Positions 1 through 5,973 of a DNA stretch of 8,700 nucleotides are shown piece after piece. Position numbers and translations under genes: made by a program. The notes under the pieces were generated by a model that was not told where the DNA came from, ran no database searches, and saw nothing but the letters and a program-made list of their open reading frames with translations. The stretch's first letter is position 1; each line of letters begins with the position of its first letter. Source of the DNA: Rhizobiaceae bacterium UBA1291 (GTDB taxonomy: Bacteria > Pseudomonadota > Alphaproteobacteria > Rhizobiales > Rhizobiaceae). Location: NCBI GenBank assembly GCA_002307905.1, contig DBUL01000059.1, forward strand, positions 1 through 8,700, written 5' to 3'.

Positions 1-821
1 CGATAGCCGAAGCGCTTCATCAGCGGAATGGTGAATTGCCCAGTCGTGACGACATTGGCGACGCCCGATCCGGAAATCGTGCCCATCAGTCCGGACGAAA
101 TGATCGAGACCTTGGCCGCGCCGCCCTTCTTGTGGCCGACGAGGCCGAGCGAAATGTCGGTGAAGAGCCGGATCATGCCAGCCTTTTCGAGGAAGGCGCC
201 GAACAGGATGAAGAGGAAGATATAGGTCGAGGAGACATAGATCGGGATGCCGTAGATGCCTTCCGTGCCATAGGCCATGTGCTCGATCACCTGGCCGAAG
301 TCGTAGCCGCGGTGGTCGAACGGGGCGGGCAGGTATTCGCCGAACAGGCAATAGGCGAGGAACAGGCCGGAAATGATCGGCAGGGTCGCCCCCATGGCGA
401 ACCAGGCGGCGGCGAAGACGGTAAAAAGCGCGATCACGCCCATCACCAGGTCCAGCGGCACCGGATCGCCGGCCCGCACCAGCAGTTCTTCGTATTCGAC
501 CCACTGATAGCCGGCGACTGCGACGCCAAGCAGCGCGAGCCCCCAGGCAGTCCCCTTGCCAAGCGGACCGTAACCGCGCGCCAGCGCCAGCAGCGGAAAG
601 ATCAGGGCGGTGACGAATCCGACATGGATGGCGCGCACGACCTGGCTTGGAAAGTCGATGACATGGGCGGCCGTGGCGACCTGAAAGAGCGAGAAAGCGA
701 TCGCCAGATAGAACAGGAAGCGCCCCTCGCGACCAGGCGGAAAACTCTCGGCGAGGGGATCGTGCAGACCGAGTTCGCGGCTGTCGGCCGGCATGTCGTG
801 CTTGACCGTGTCATGCAGCAT
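1..821 (-). CDS. TRAP transporter fused permease, TAXI type (partial, N-terminal part)
   Basis: This is the inner-membrane permease of a TAXI-type tripartite (TRAP) uptake system, which takes up an organic anion delivered by the periplasmic receptor and is normally driven by an ion gradient. The reading frame runs from ATG at 821 to the left window edge, giving 273 codons with no stop. After a polar N-terminus of about 33 residues come hydrophobic stretches at roughly 35-55, 62-81, 92-108, 124-144, 146-162 and 198-212. Residues 250-273 hold a glycine-rich segment with GSGVANVVTTG followed by FTIPLMKRFGY, which I recognise as typical of the DctM-like part of fused TAXI permeases. Full-length members usually exceed 600 residues, so well over half is missing. 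AGGAG lies 6 nt upstream of the ATG. The receptor gene is 98 nt upstream on the same strand, so the pair is a likely operon. The substrate cannot be read from sequence. Confidence 0.9.
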   Translation of the reverse strand, partial: MLHDTVKHDMPADSRELGLHDPLAESFPPGREGRFLFYLAIAFSLFQVATAAHVIDFPSQVVRAIHVGFVTALIFPLLALARGYGPLGKGTAWGLALLGVAVAGYQWVEYEELLVRAGDPVPLDLVMGVIALFTVFAAAWFAMGATLPIISGLFLAYCLFGEYLPAPFDHRGYDFGQVIEHMAYGTEGIYGIPIYVSSTYIFLFILFGAFLEKAGMIRLFTDISLGLVGHKKGGAAKVSIISSGLMGTISGSGVANVVTTGQFTIPLMKRFGY

Positions 822-887
822 GAAACGCTCCTGTAACCGGTGCTAAAGACCGGGCATGTCCTATGCAGTGGGTGGTCGGGAATGAAT

Positions 888-911
888 GCGGCCCGGACGA
901 GGCCGGGCCGC
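888..911 (-). other. Intercistronic stem-loop between TAXI receptor and permease genes
   Basis: A perfect 9-bp GC-only inverted repeat, GCGGCCCGG and CCGGGCCGC, surrounds a 6-nt loop. It begins 9 nt beyond the stop of the TAXI receptor gene and lies about 67 nt before the permease start. On the minus strand no U-run follows, so it is not a standard intrinsic terminator. Hairpins in this position in binding-protein operons often stabilise the upstream message or partly stop transcription, making more receptor than permease. That role is inferred here. Confidence 0.5.
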
Positions 912-919
912 AGCAGGCA

Positions 920-1876
920 TCAGAGCAAGCCCTTTTCCTTGTAGTAGCGCTCGGCGCCCGGATGCAGCGGCACCGGCATGCCGGTCAGGGCATTCTCCAG
1001 CTTGATCTGCGAGGCGGCATTGTGAGCGGCTTCCATCTCAGGCAGATTTTCGAAAAGCTGCTTGGTCATCTGGTAGGCGGTTTCGTCCGAGACGTCCGAA
1101 TGCGTGATGAGGAAGTTGACCACAGCCACCGTCGGCACATCCGCGTCTTGGCCCTTGTAGGTCCCGGCGGGAATGGTCGCGGCGATATAGGGCGCGCCGA
1201 GCTTGGTCACGACCTCTTCCGGCACGGCCACCACCTGGATCTCGACGGAGGTCGCGAGGTCCTTGATCGACGAAACGCCAAGGCCGGCCGATTGCAGGGT
1301 CGCGTTGAGCTGGCGGTTCTTCATCAGTTCGACCGATTCGGCAAAGGGCAGATATTCGGTCTTGGCCAGATCCTCATAGCTCATGCCAGCGGCGGCGAAG
1401 ATCGCCCGGGCATTCAGCTCGGTGCCGGACTTGGCGGCGCCGACCGAGAGGCTCTTGCCCTTCATGTCGGCGAGGCTCGCAATGCCAGCCTCCTTGGCGG
1501 CGACGATCTGGATATAGTTCGGATAGATGGCGGCAATACCGCGCAGCTTGTCGAGCGGCGCCTTGAAGCCGGCATCGGCATCGCCTTCCCAGGCGAGCTT
1601 GACGCTGTCGCCGAGCGCAAAGCCGATTTCGCCCTTGCCCTGCTGCAGGAGGTTGAGGTTCTCGACCGAAGCCTTGGTCGCCTGCACCTGGGTGCGGGCA
1701 CCCTCGATCTTTGTGCCGTAGATATTCGACAGCGCGGCGCCGAGCGGATAATAAACGCCCGATGTGCCGCCGGTGAGCACGTTGATGAATTCGGCTGCCT
1801 TGACCGGCACCGCGCCAAGCGCAGTCGAAAGCGCGAGCGCGCCGGCAAGAACGGTTGCGTATTTTGTGATCTTCAT
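920..1876 (-). CDS. TAXI family TRAP transporter solute-binding receptor
   Basis: This is the periplasmic substrate-binding protein (318 residues) of the TRAP system whose permease follows. The N-terminus is a Sec signal peptide: MKITK, a hydrophobic core over about residues 7-23, and a likely cleavage after VKA or VKAA at 27-28. The mature protein opens with INVLTGGTSGVYYPLGAALS (31-50), the family signature with its Gly-rich turn and the YYPLG motif. Further features typical of the TAXI family include LNLLQQGKGEIGFALGDS and the later RGIAAIYPNYIQIVA. The length fits the family, normally about 310-330. An upstream in-frame ATG at 1915 would add 13 residues. I chose 1876 because GGGAGGA lies just upstream and the signal peptide then starts properly. 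The 152-nt gap to xseB holds a candidate promoter and repeated GCATGC boxes, suggesting separate regulation. The ligand is unknown; some family members have been linked to glutamate or other organic anions. Confidence 0.95.
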   Translation of the reverse strand: MKITKYATVLAGALALSTALGAVPVKAAEFINVLTGGTSGVYYPLGAALSNIYGTKIEGARTQVQATKASVENLNLLQQGKGEIGFALGDSVKLAWEGDADAGFKAPLDKLRGIAAIYPNYIQIVAAKEAGIASLADMKGKSLSVGAAKSGTELNARAIFAAAGMSYEDLAKTEYLPFAESVELMKNRQLNATLQSAGLGVSSIKDLATSVEIQVVAVPEEVVTKLGAPYIAATIPAGTYKGQDADVPTVAVVNFLITHSDVSDETAYQMTKQLFENLPEMEAAHNAASQIKLENALTGMPVPLHPGAERYYKEKGLL

Positions 1877-1910
1877 GAAGGTCCTCCCAAACCAGTCTGT
1901 TAATGGGGGC

Positions 1911-1940
1911 ATCATGGGGGAGGCGGCATGCGCCCGTCAA
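1911..1940 (-). promoter_or_regulatory. Candidate sigma70-type promoter of the TAXI-TRAP operon
   Basis: On the minus strand TTGACG (1940-1935, five of six matches to the -35 consensus) is followed after 18 nt by CATGAT (1916-1911, four of six matches to the -10 consensus). Transcription would start roughly 30 nt before the receptor ATG at 1876. A GCATGC box lies in the spacer. The -10 is weak and alternatives exist, so this is tentative. Confidence 0.3.
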
Positions 1941-1980
1941 TCGTGAGCATGCTTTTTTGCCGGGACAACGATAAGCATGC
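1926..1980. repeat. Three GCATGC boxes in the TAXI receptor upstream region
   Basis: GCATGC occurs at 1926-1931, 1947-1952 and 1975-1980. The outer two of these (1947-1954 and 1973-1980) extend to an 8-bp inverted repeat, GCATGCTT and AAGCATGC, with an 18-nt spacer. They sit in the gap between xseB and the receptor gene, and the first overlaps the candidate promoter spacer. This arrangement could be an operator for a dimeric regulator. The longer inverted repeat could also fold in RNA downstream of xseB. Confidence 0.4.
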
Positions 1981-2028
1981 GTTGTGAGCGTTGGCCTGTT
2001 CTTGCGTTTGGCCTGTGCTGTAGCGCGC

Positions 2029-2283
2029 CTATTGCGGGTCGAGGGGCTCGGTGCCAGCCGGCTTTCCAGCCCGGTCGAGGCGGATCTTTTCGATGCGGCT
2101 TTCGGCGGCGTTGAGCAGCGTCTCGCAGTGTTTCTTCAACAGCTCGCCGCGCTCGTAGATGGCAATCGACTCGTCGAGCGCCACGTCGCCGCGCTCCAGC
2201 CGGGCCACGATGCTTTCGAGTTCGGCCACTGCCTTCTCGAAGGAATAGCTGGAAATCTCGGCGGAAACGGCACTCTCGGTCAT
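2029..2283 (-). CDS. xseB: Exodeoxyribonuclease VII small subunit
   Basis: XseB is the small subunit of exonuclease VII, a cytoplasmic enzyme that degrades single-stranded DNA to oligonucleotides; several copies bind one large XseA subunit. The 84-residue protein carries the family core [20 protein letters not shown], followed by [21 protein letters not shown] and a short helix ending in RIEKI. This is the expected two-helix coiled-coil domain, and the family is normally about 70-85 residues. The tail of about 15 residues is Pro/Gly rich and probably disordered. I chose ATG at 2283. A TTG at 2289 would overlap the upstream stop and add only two residues. AAGGG lies upstream, inside the end of the HDAC gene, and only 2 nt separate the two genes, so translation is probably coupled. 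The large-subunit gene xseA is not in the window. Confidence 0.95.
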   Translation of the reverse strand: MTESAVSAEISSYSFEKAVAELESIVARLERGDVALDESIAIYERGELLKKHCETLLNAAESRIEKIRLDRAGKPAGTEPLDPQ

Positions 2284-2285
2284 AC

Positions 2286-3221
2286 TCAACCCTTCATCAG
2301 TCGCAGGATATGCAGGCCGGCCGATTCGGCCAAGCCCTCGAGATCATAACCGCCTTCGAGAAGGCTGACGACCCGGTTGTGGGCAAAACGGTCGGCCACT
2401 TCCATCAGCCGGCCCGTCGCCCAGTCGAAATCCTCGCCGACGAGGTTGATCTGCGCCAGCGGATCGCGGTGATGGGCATCGAAGCCGGCCGAGATCAGGA
2501 TGAGGTCGGGGGAGAAATCCTGGAGCGCCGGCAGCACTCGGCTCTTGAATGCCTCGCGGAAATGCTCAGAGCCGACATTGGCCGACAAGGGGGCGTTGAC
2601 CACATTGTTCTTCAAGCCCGTCTCGTCCTTGGCGCCGGTGCCGGGATAGAGCGGCATCTGGTGCGTCGAGCAGAACAGCACGGACGGATCGTTCCAGAAG
2701 ATGTCCTGCGTGCCATTGCCGTGATGCACGTCCCAGTCGACGATCGCCACGCGTTCGGCGCCGAATTTTCTTTGCGCATGGCGCGCCGCGATCGCCACCG
2801 TGTTGAACAGGCAGAAGCCCATGGCCTTGGATGTCTCCGCATGGTGCCCTGGCGGGCGCCCGGCGACGAAGGCGTTGGAGATCTCGCCGCTCATCACCGC
2901 ATCGACGGCCGCCATCGCCCCGCCGATCGCCGTCAGCGCCGCCTGCAGGCTCTTCGGCGAGGCATAGGTATCGGCCTCGATCTGGTTGATCTCGCCCTCC
3001 TCCTCGGGGATCTGCCGCATGACGGCAAACAGATGCTCTTCCGGGTGGGCAAGCAGAACGGCGTCCTCATTGGCGAGCTTCGCCTCGACGCGCTCAAGGC
3101 GGGCGAAATTGGGGTGCTCCAGTGCAATGTTGAGCGAGCGCAGGCGGTCGGCTCGCTCTGGATGGCCAGTTGGCGTTTCGTGCTCCAGAAAGACGGCGTT
3201 CTCGTAGAGGCGTGTGGTCAT
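2286..3221 (-). CDS. Histone deacetylase family protein (HDAC-like amidohydrolase)
   Basis: This 311-residue zinc enzyme belongs to the arginase/HDAC superfamily, whose bacterial members remove acetyl or acyl groups from small amines such as polyamines or from protein lysines. The key residues are visible: GRPPGHHA at 121-128 with the catalytic histidine pair H126-H127; GFCLFN at 135-140; [11 protein letters not shown] at 162-172 with zinc ligands D164 and H166; SAGFDAH at 244-250 with the third ligand D248; and LEGGY at 288-292 with the transition-state tyrosine Y292. The family's N-terminal GHPERADRL is at 19-27. The active site therefore looks complete. GAGGA lies 9 nt before the ATG. xseB follows after 2 nt in a probable operon. 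The gene upstream points the other way, so the promoter must lie within 3222-3445. The substrate cannot be decided from sequence; acetylpolyamine amidohydrolase and AcuC-like activity are both possible. Confidence 0.95.
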   Translation of the reverse strand: MTTRLYENAVFLEHETPTGHPERADRLRSLNIALEHPNFARLERVEAKLANEDAVLLAHPEEHLFAVMRQIPEEEGEINQIEADTYASPKSLQAALTAIGGAMAAVDAVMSGEISNAFVAGRPPGHHAETSKAMGFCLFNTVAIAARHAQRKFGAERVAIVDWDVHHGNGTQDIFWNDPSVLFCSTHQMPLYPGTGAKDETGLKNNVVNAPLSANVGSEHFREAFKSRVLPALQDFSPDLILISAGFDAHHRDPLAQINLVGEDFDWATGRLMEVADRFAHNRVVSLLEGGYDLEGLAESAGLHILRLMKG

Positions 3222-3340
3222 CGCTCATGTTCCTCGAAGGTCCCGGCCAACATAGTGCGCGCCGTCGTCATGTTCTACCTATGGGCCGAAATCTTGGGCG
3301 CCTGCGCCTGTGGACAGCTTCGGGTGTTGAGGTCCGGCCT

Positions 3341-3359
3341 TGGCCATTTGCTGGCCATT
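3341..3359. repeat. Direct repeat TGGCCATT in the divergent HDAC/thioesterase intergenic region
   Basis: TGGCCATT occurs at 3341-3348 and 3352-3359, an 11-bp period or about one helical turn. Immediately after it TTGTCCG occurs at 3358-3364 and again at 3373-3379. The 224-nt region separates two divergent genes and must contain both promoters. Repeats with helical phasing are compatible with a regulator site, but no known motif is recognised. Confidence 0.3.
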
Positions 3360-3445
3360 GTCCGATCCATCTTTGTCCGCATCTTGTGGTCTGACCGGAA
3401 ATGTCCTTGAATAATCGGCACAAAGGCCAACCGAGGGACACGCCC

Positions 3446-3847
3446 ATGGACGACACAGAACGCGTCGAGGTGACCGAGATCCGCGTGCCCTATCGCGATA
3501 TCGACATGGCGGGCCGGCTGCACAATGCCGCCTATCTCGCCTATGCCGAAACCGCGCTCTACCATTTCTGGCGCTATCGCCCGCCGCTCGAAGACGAGCC
3601 GCACTTCCACGCGACCAAAATCGAGCTGCGCCTCCACGAGCCGCTCAGGCTGGACGACAAGTCGCGTCTGACGGTGCAGATCGACAAGATCGGCGGGAAG
3701 TCGATCGGATTCAACGTGTCGATCGATAGGGACAAGACACTTTGCGCCGAGGTCGAGATCATTTGGGTCGCCAGCGATCCGCAAACAGCCGATCCCGTTC
3801 GATTGCCGGAGGATATCCGCGACTGGCTCTATGGCTATTTGAAGTAA
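3446..3847 (+). CDS. Acyl-CoA thioesterase family protein, hotdog fold (4HBT/YbgC-like)
   Basis: This 133-residue protein is probably a cytoplasmic thioesterase that hydrolyses acyl-CoA or a related thioester. Near the N-terminus is VPYRDIDMAGRLHNAAYLAY (14-33), matching the 4HBT pattern of a Tyr, an acidic catalytic residue (D20 here) and a Gly, followed by an Asn and aromatic residues on the hotdog helix. The later segments ELRLHEPLRLDDKSRLTVQI and KSIGFNVSI fit the beta strands of the fold. The length matches the family (about 130-150). An in-frame ATG at 3401 would add 15 residues of polar sequence. I chose 3446 because GAGGG (3433-3437) sits 8 nt upstream and the protein then begins close to the domain. 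It is transcribed alone, divergent from HDAC. Its substrate is unknown, and nothing in the neighbourhood points to one. Confidence 0.88.
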   Translation: MDDTERVEVTEIRVPYRDIDMAGRLHNAAYLAYAETALYHFWRYRPPLEDEPHFHATKIELRLHEPLRLDDKSRLTVQIDKIGGKSIGFNVSIDRDKTLCAEVEIIWVASDPQTADPVRLPEDIRDWLYGYLK

Positions 3848-3861
3848 GGTGCAGCATCGGG

Positions 3862-3876
3862 GCAGGGGAGCCCTGC
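3862..3876 (+). terminator. Small hairpin after the thioesterase gene
   Basis: GCAGGG, a GAG loop and CCCTGC form a perfect 6-bp stem starting 14 nt after the thioesterase stop. No T-run follows, so if it ends transcription it needs Rho or acts only weakly. Confidence 0.3.
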
Positions 3877-4005
3877 GCGTCGCGGGAGCGGTGACCTCGA
3901 TGTCCTTTGCCGGTGTGTTGCCGGTCGCAGGAGCGCGCAAAAGTTGGCGGCGACCTCTGACCGCTATTCCCCGCGTGACAACGCGCTATCTGCTCAAACC
4001 CGCAG

Positions 4006-4029
4006 CCGCGGACAGCCAGGCTGCCGCGG
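4006..4029. terminator. GC-rich inverted repeat between convergent genes
   Basis: CCGCGG-A-CAG and CTG-CCGCGG form a 9-bp stem with one bulged A and a 5-nt loop (CCAGG). It lies 15 nt beyond the end of the minus-strand DUF3606-like gene (stop at 4045) and about 160 nt beyond the thioesterase. The position suits a bidirectional stop between convergent genes. There is no T-run on either side, so an intrinsic terminator is doubtful. The rest of 3848-4044 shows no gene. Confidence 0.35.
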
Positions 4030-4044
4030 TCACTGGGGCTTGGG

Positions 4045-4209
4045 TCAAAGGCTCACGCGCCGTCCTTCTTTGTCGGCCGACTTGCGGTCTGCGCCGTGCC
4101 TGTCGATGATGGCCTTGGCATCCTCGACAGAAATGCGGTGCTTCTTGGCAAAAGGAATAGGCTCGTAAGGCTGATCCGCTGCCGAATTGCTGGTTTTATT
4201 GTCAGACAT
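4045..4209 (-). CDS. Small DUF3606-like protein
   Basis: This 54-residue protein has a polar, probably flexible N-terminus (about residues 1-16) and a compact helical core, PFAKKHRISVEDAKAIIDRH (19-38). It ends in a charged segment, ADRKSADKEGRRVSL. The core pattern of an aromatic residue, basic residues, then I/V-S-x-E-x-A and a hydrophobic run resembles the small alphaproteobacterial proteins grouped as DUF3606, which are of unknown function. The family assignment is from memory of its pattern and is moderate. The start is well supported: AGGAG lies 7 nt upstream of ATG 4209, and an ORF running further upstream has no comparable site. It stands alone, 151 nt after rsgA on the same strand, with a hairpin between them. 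Many such proteins in rhizobia are stress-induced; nothing here proves that. Confidence 0.75.
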   Translation of the reverse strand: MSDNKTSNSAADQPYEPIPFAKKHRISVEDAKAIIDRHGADRKSADKEGRRVSL

Positions 4210-4285
4210 GATCGTCTCCTGTTGTGCTGGCCTCAGCGGGATACCGAAACCATTGGATAGGATGGAAGGGTGAGAGGAAGAGAGC

Positions 4286-4305
4286 AGCGCAAGTGTTCTT
4301 GCGCT
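4286..4305 (-). terminator. Candidate hairpin terminator downstream of rsgA
   Basis: AGCGCAAG and CTTGCGCT form a perfect 8-bp stem around a 4-nt loop, about 55-75 nt beyond the rsgA stop on the minus strand. The sequence after it on that strand, GCTCTCTTCC, is pyrimidine-rich but lacks a U-run. It may separate rsgA from the small downstream gene, or lie in that gene's leader. Confidence 0.4.
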
Positions 4306-4360
4306 TTCGTATGCGCCGGCGCGGCTTGTTCGGCCGGCATCCGATTTGACAAGGGTGGCT

Positions 4361-5485
4361 TCAGTACTTGTTGCGGCGGACCACCTTGTTGCCGCGCGGC
4401 CCGGTTTGCACCGGCGTTCTGCTGCGGCTTTCCTCGATAAGATTACGCCACCGTACCAGCCGGTCGGCGTCGAGCTGACCTGAAGCGACTGCCGCCTGCA
4501 CGGCACAGCCTGGTTCATGGACATGGGTGCAGTCGCGAAACCGACATTGTTCCGCCAGAGCGGAAATATCCCCGAACAGCGTGTCGATGCCGTCGGTCAC
4601 GTCGCTCACATACAGCGTCCGGATCCCCGGCGTATCGATGACCCAGCCGCCACCGGCAATGGCATGCAGCGAGCGCGCCGTCGTCGTGTGTCGACCCTGG
4701 GCGTCATGTTCGCGGATCGTGCCGGTCTTCTGCGCCGTTTCACTTCCGGATCCGGCCAGGGTGTTGACCAGTGTCGATTTTCCGACCCCGGAGGATCCGA
4801 CCAGCGCCACGGTTTGCCCGGCGCCGCACCACGGCTTCAGGATGTCGATCGCGTCCGCCGAGCGCGCGTTCAGGATGACCACCGGCAAGTCGCGCTGCAG
4901 GGCCATGGCCTGGCGATGATAGTCCTCGGCGTCGGCGGCGGTATCCGCCTTGGTCAGCACGATCACCGGGGTGGTTCCGGCCTGGTGGGCCATGATCAGG
5001 TAGCGTTCCAGCCGTGCCTGATTGAAGTCGGCGTTGCAGGACGTCGTGATGAAAAGCGTATCGACGTTAGCGGCTGCGAGCTGCCGGCCGTTCCTGGCTT
5101 CGGTGTGCCTTTGTAGCAGGGTCTTGCGATCGAGGCGGCGTAGCAGCATGTCGGTCTGCGGATCGGCCAGAACCCAGTCGCCAACTGCGTAGTCGGCGGT
5201 ATTGGCATTGGCCGCAAGCTCGAGCGGCACTGGCCCTGTGGCGTCGATCGCCTCGAGCCGGGCCCGGTGGACCGAGGCGATGCGCCGTGGTGCAAGCCGT
5301 GCTTCGTCGATACCTACCTGAGCGGCAAAGAAATCCGACCAGCCGAGCCGTTCCAGCGATGAGGACGTGTCCGACCCGCTCAAGGTTTGATCCGCACACT
5401 GGCAAGGTTGGTCATCGGTCAGCTTTCCGTCGAATGGAGAAGATGCGGTCTGTCGCGTGGCCATTCTGCCGCGATCGTCACGCAT
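4361..5485 (-). CDS. rsgA: Ribosome small-subunit-dependent GTPase A (RsgA/YjeQ family)
   Basis: RsgA is a GTPase that acts late in maturation of the 30S ribosomal subunit. The protein (374 residues from this start) has an N-terminal OB-fold at about 66-127, then a circularly permuted GTPase domain with motif order G4-G1-G2-G3. These are LTKAD (177-181), the P-loop GSSGVGKST (230-238), RHTTT (265-269) and DTPG (284-287). A zinc-binding module follows with C314, C319, H321 and C327 in CRFRDCTHVHEPGC, and then a helical, basic C-terminal tail. All hallmark residues are intact. The first 45 or so residues are poorly conserved, and the start is uncertain: ATG 5485, ATG 5464 and TTG 5539 are in frame and none has a clear Shine-Dalgarno site. 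The TTG would overlap the 91-residue gene upstream. That gene ends 40 nt earlier, suggesting one transcript. A second RsgA-like paralogue elsewhere in the genome is possible. Confidence 0.93.
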   Translation of the reverse strand: MRDDRGRMATRQTASSPFDGKLTDDQPCQCADQTLSGSDTSSSLERLGWSDFFAAQVGIDEARLAPRRIASVHRARLEAIDATGPVPLELAANANTADYAVGDWVLADPQTDMLLRRLDRKTLLQRHTEARNGRQLAAANVDTLFITTSCNADFNQARLERYLIMAHQAGTTPVIVLTKADTAADAEDYHRQAMALQRDLPVVILNARSADAIDILKPWCGAGQTVALVGSSGVGKSTLVNTLAGSGSETAQKTGTIREHDAQGRHTTTARSLHAIAGGGWVIDTPGIRTLYVSDVTDGIDTLFGDISALAEQCRFRDCTHVHEPGCAVQAAVASGQLDADRLVRWRNLIEESRSRTPVQTGPRGNKVVRRNKY

Positions 5486-5525
5486 ATTGCCGTTCTTGGA
5501 ACTGCCTTGGCAATGCCTGCCAAAG

Positions 5526-5801
5526 CTAAGCGCGGTCAAAGGTAAACGAGGTCAACAGACTGGTCACGAAGTTGCTGGCTTTTTCCTTCACCAGAACCTC
5601 CGTCCATTCGTTTGTACCCCGAAGCATCAAGCCGGTATAGATGCTGTCGACGGCAGCCTCTTCAATGCGCTTGATATGCGCCTGGAACTCGGCCTCGCTG
5701 CCCGTCCTGTAAATGTCCCGCACGACGATTCGCAGGATTTCCTGGATGGCGATCTGCCAGGCGGTGGTGGTCGCCTGGAGCTCCTTCTCTGCTGCTGTCA
5801 T
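5526..5801 (-). CDS. Hypothetical protein, 91 residues
   Basis: I do not recognise this protein. It is predicted mostly alpha-helical and soluble. It has an amphipathic segment, AWQIAIQEILRIVVRDIY (14-31), a charged stretch, EAEFQAHIKRIEEAAVDSIY (36-55), and a C-terminal hydrophobic run ending SLLTSFTFDRA. There is no signal peptide, cysteine pair or recognisable binding motif. GGAG lies 6-7 nt before ATG 5801, supporting the start. That ATG overlaps, as ATGA, the stop of a candidate small ORF upstream, and rsgA begins 40 nt downstream. A part in the same process as RsgA is possible but rests on position alone. Confidence 0.72.
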   Translation of the reverse strand: MTAAEKELQATTTAWQIAIQEILRIVVRDIYRTGSEAEFQAHIKRIEEAAVDSIYTGLMLRGTNEWTEVLVKEKASNFVTSLLTSFTFDRA

Positions 5802-5956
5802 TGCGCACTCCGATTGTTCTGTGGCTTGACCACGCCGTCAATCAGGATGGCCCGGATCGCAGTCAGACGGTCAGCAGGCATAAAAAAAGGCCAGGCAATT
5901 TGCCTGACCTCGCTTGGTAACTTGGCTTTCGACAGTGCCAGTACATCCGTGGTCAA
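5798..5956 (-). CDS. Candidate small ORF, up to 52 residues, overlapping the csp terminator
   Basis: An open frame runs from TTG 5956 to TGA 5800-5798, and its stop overlaps the start of the 91-residue gene (ATGA). Its translation reads like protein: LSKAKLPSEVRQIAWPFF, then MPADRLTAIRAILIDGVV, then KPQNNRSAQ, with Arg/Ile/Ala-rich amphipathic helices. About 60% of third codon positions are G or C, lower than in csp next door. An internal ATG at 5881 would give only 27 residues. No Shine-Dalgarno site is visible before either start, and the strong csp terminator hairpin with its T-run lies within the frame, encoding RQIAWPFF. It could be a real coupled small gene, a leader peptide, a decayed gene fragment, or chance. 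I know of no family for it. Confidence 0.4.
   Translation of the reverse strand: MTTDVLALSKAKLPSEVRQIAWPFFMPADRLTAIRAILIDGVVKPQNNRSAQ
5882..5910 (-). terminator. Intrinsic terminator of the cold-shock gene
   Basis: On the minus strand AGGTCAGGC and GCCTGGCCT form a 9-bp stem (one G-U wobble in RNA) around a 5-nt loop, followed directly by seven T residues (5888-5882). It is the clearest Rho-independent terminator in the window. It starts about 64 nt after the csp stop, so it most simply ends the csp transcript. It also sits upstream of the 91-residue gene and rsgA, so it could control read-through into them. Confidence 0.9.
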
Positions 5957-5973
5957 AGGAAAGCCGTTACCGA

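Noticed and set aside
36..836. Long plus-strand open frame of 266 codons
   Set aside because: It is antisense to the TRAP permease, which has clear membrane segments and a family motif; the plus-strand translation is His/Arg/Asp-rich and unlike a folded protein.
863..1903. Plus-strand open frame of 346 codons
   Set aside because: It is the complement of the TAXI receptor gene, a common effect of GC-rich third codon positions.
2310..3410. Plus-strand open frame of 366 codons
   Set aside because: It is antisense to the HDAC-like gene, which has an intact catalytic motif set; no ribosome-binding site or family is seen on the plus strand.
3275..3940. Minus-strand open frame of 221 codons
   Set aside because: It overlaps the thioesterase gene in antisense; the plus-strand frame has the hotdog motif and a ribosome-binding site.
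4210..4524. N-terminal extension of the DUF3606-like protein into the end of rsgA
   Set aside because: The extension is Ser/Arg-rich out-of-frame rsgA sequence, while ATG 4209 has AGGAG at good spacing.
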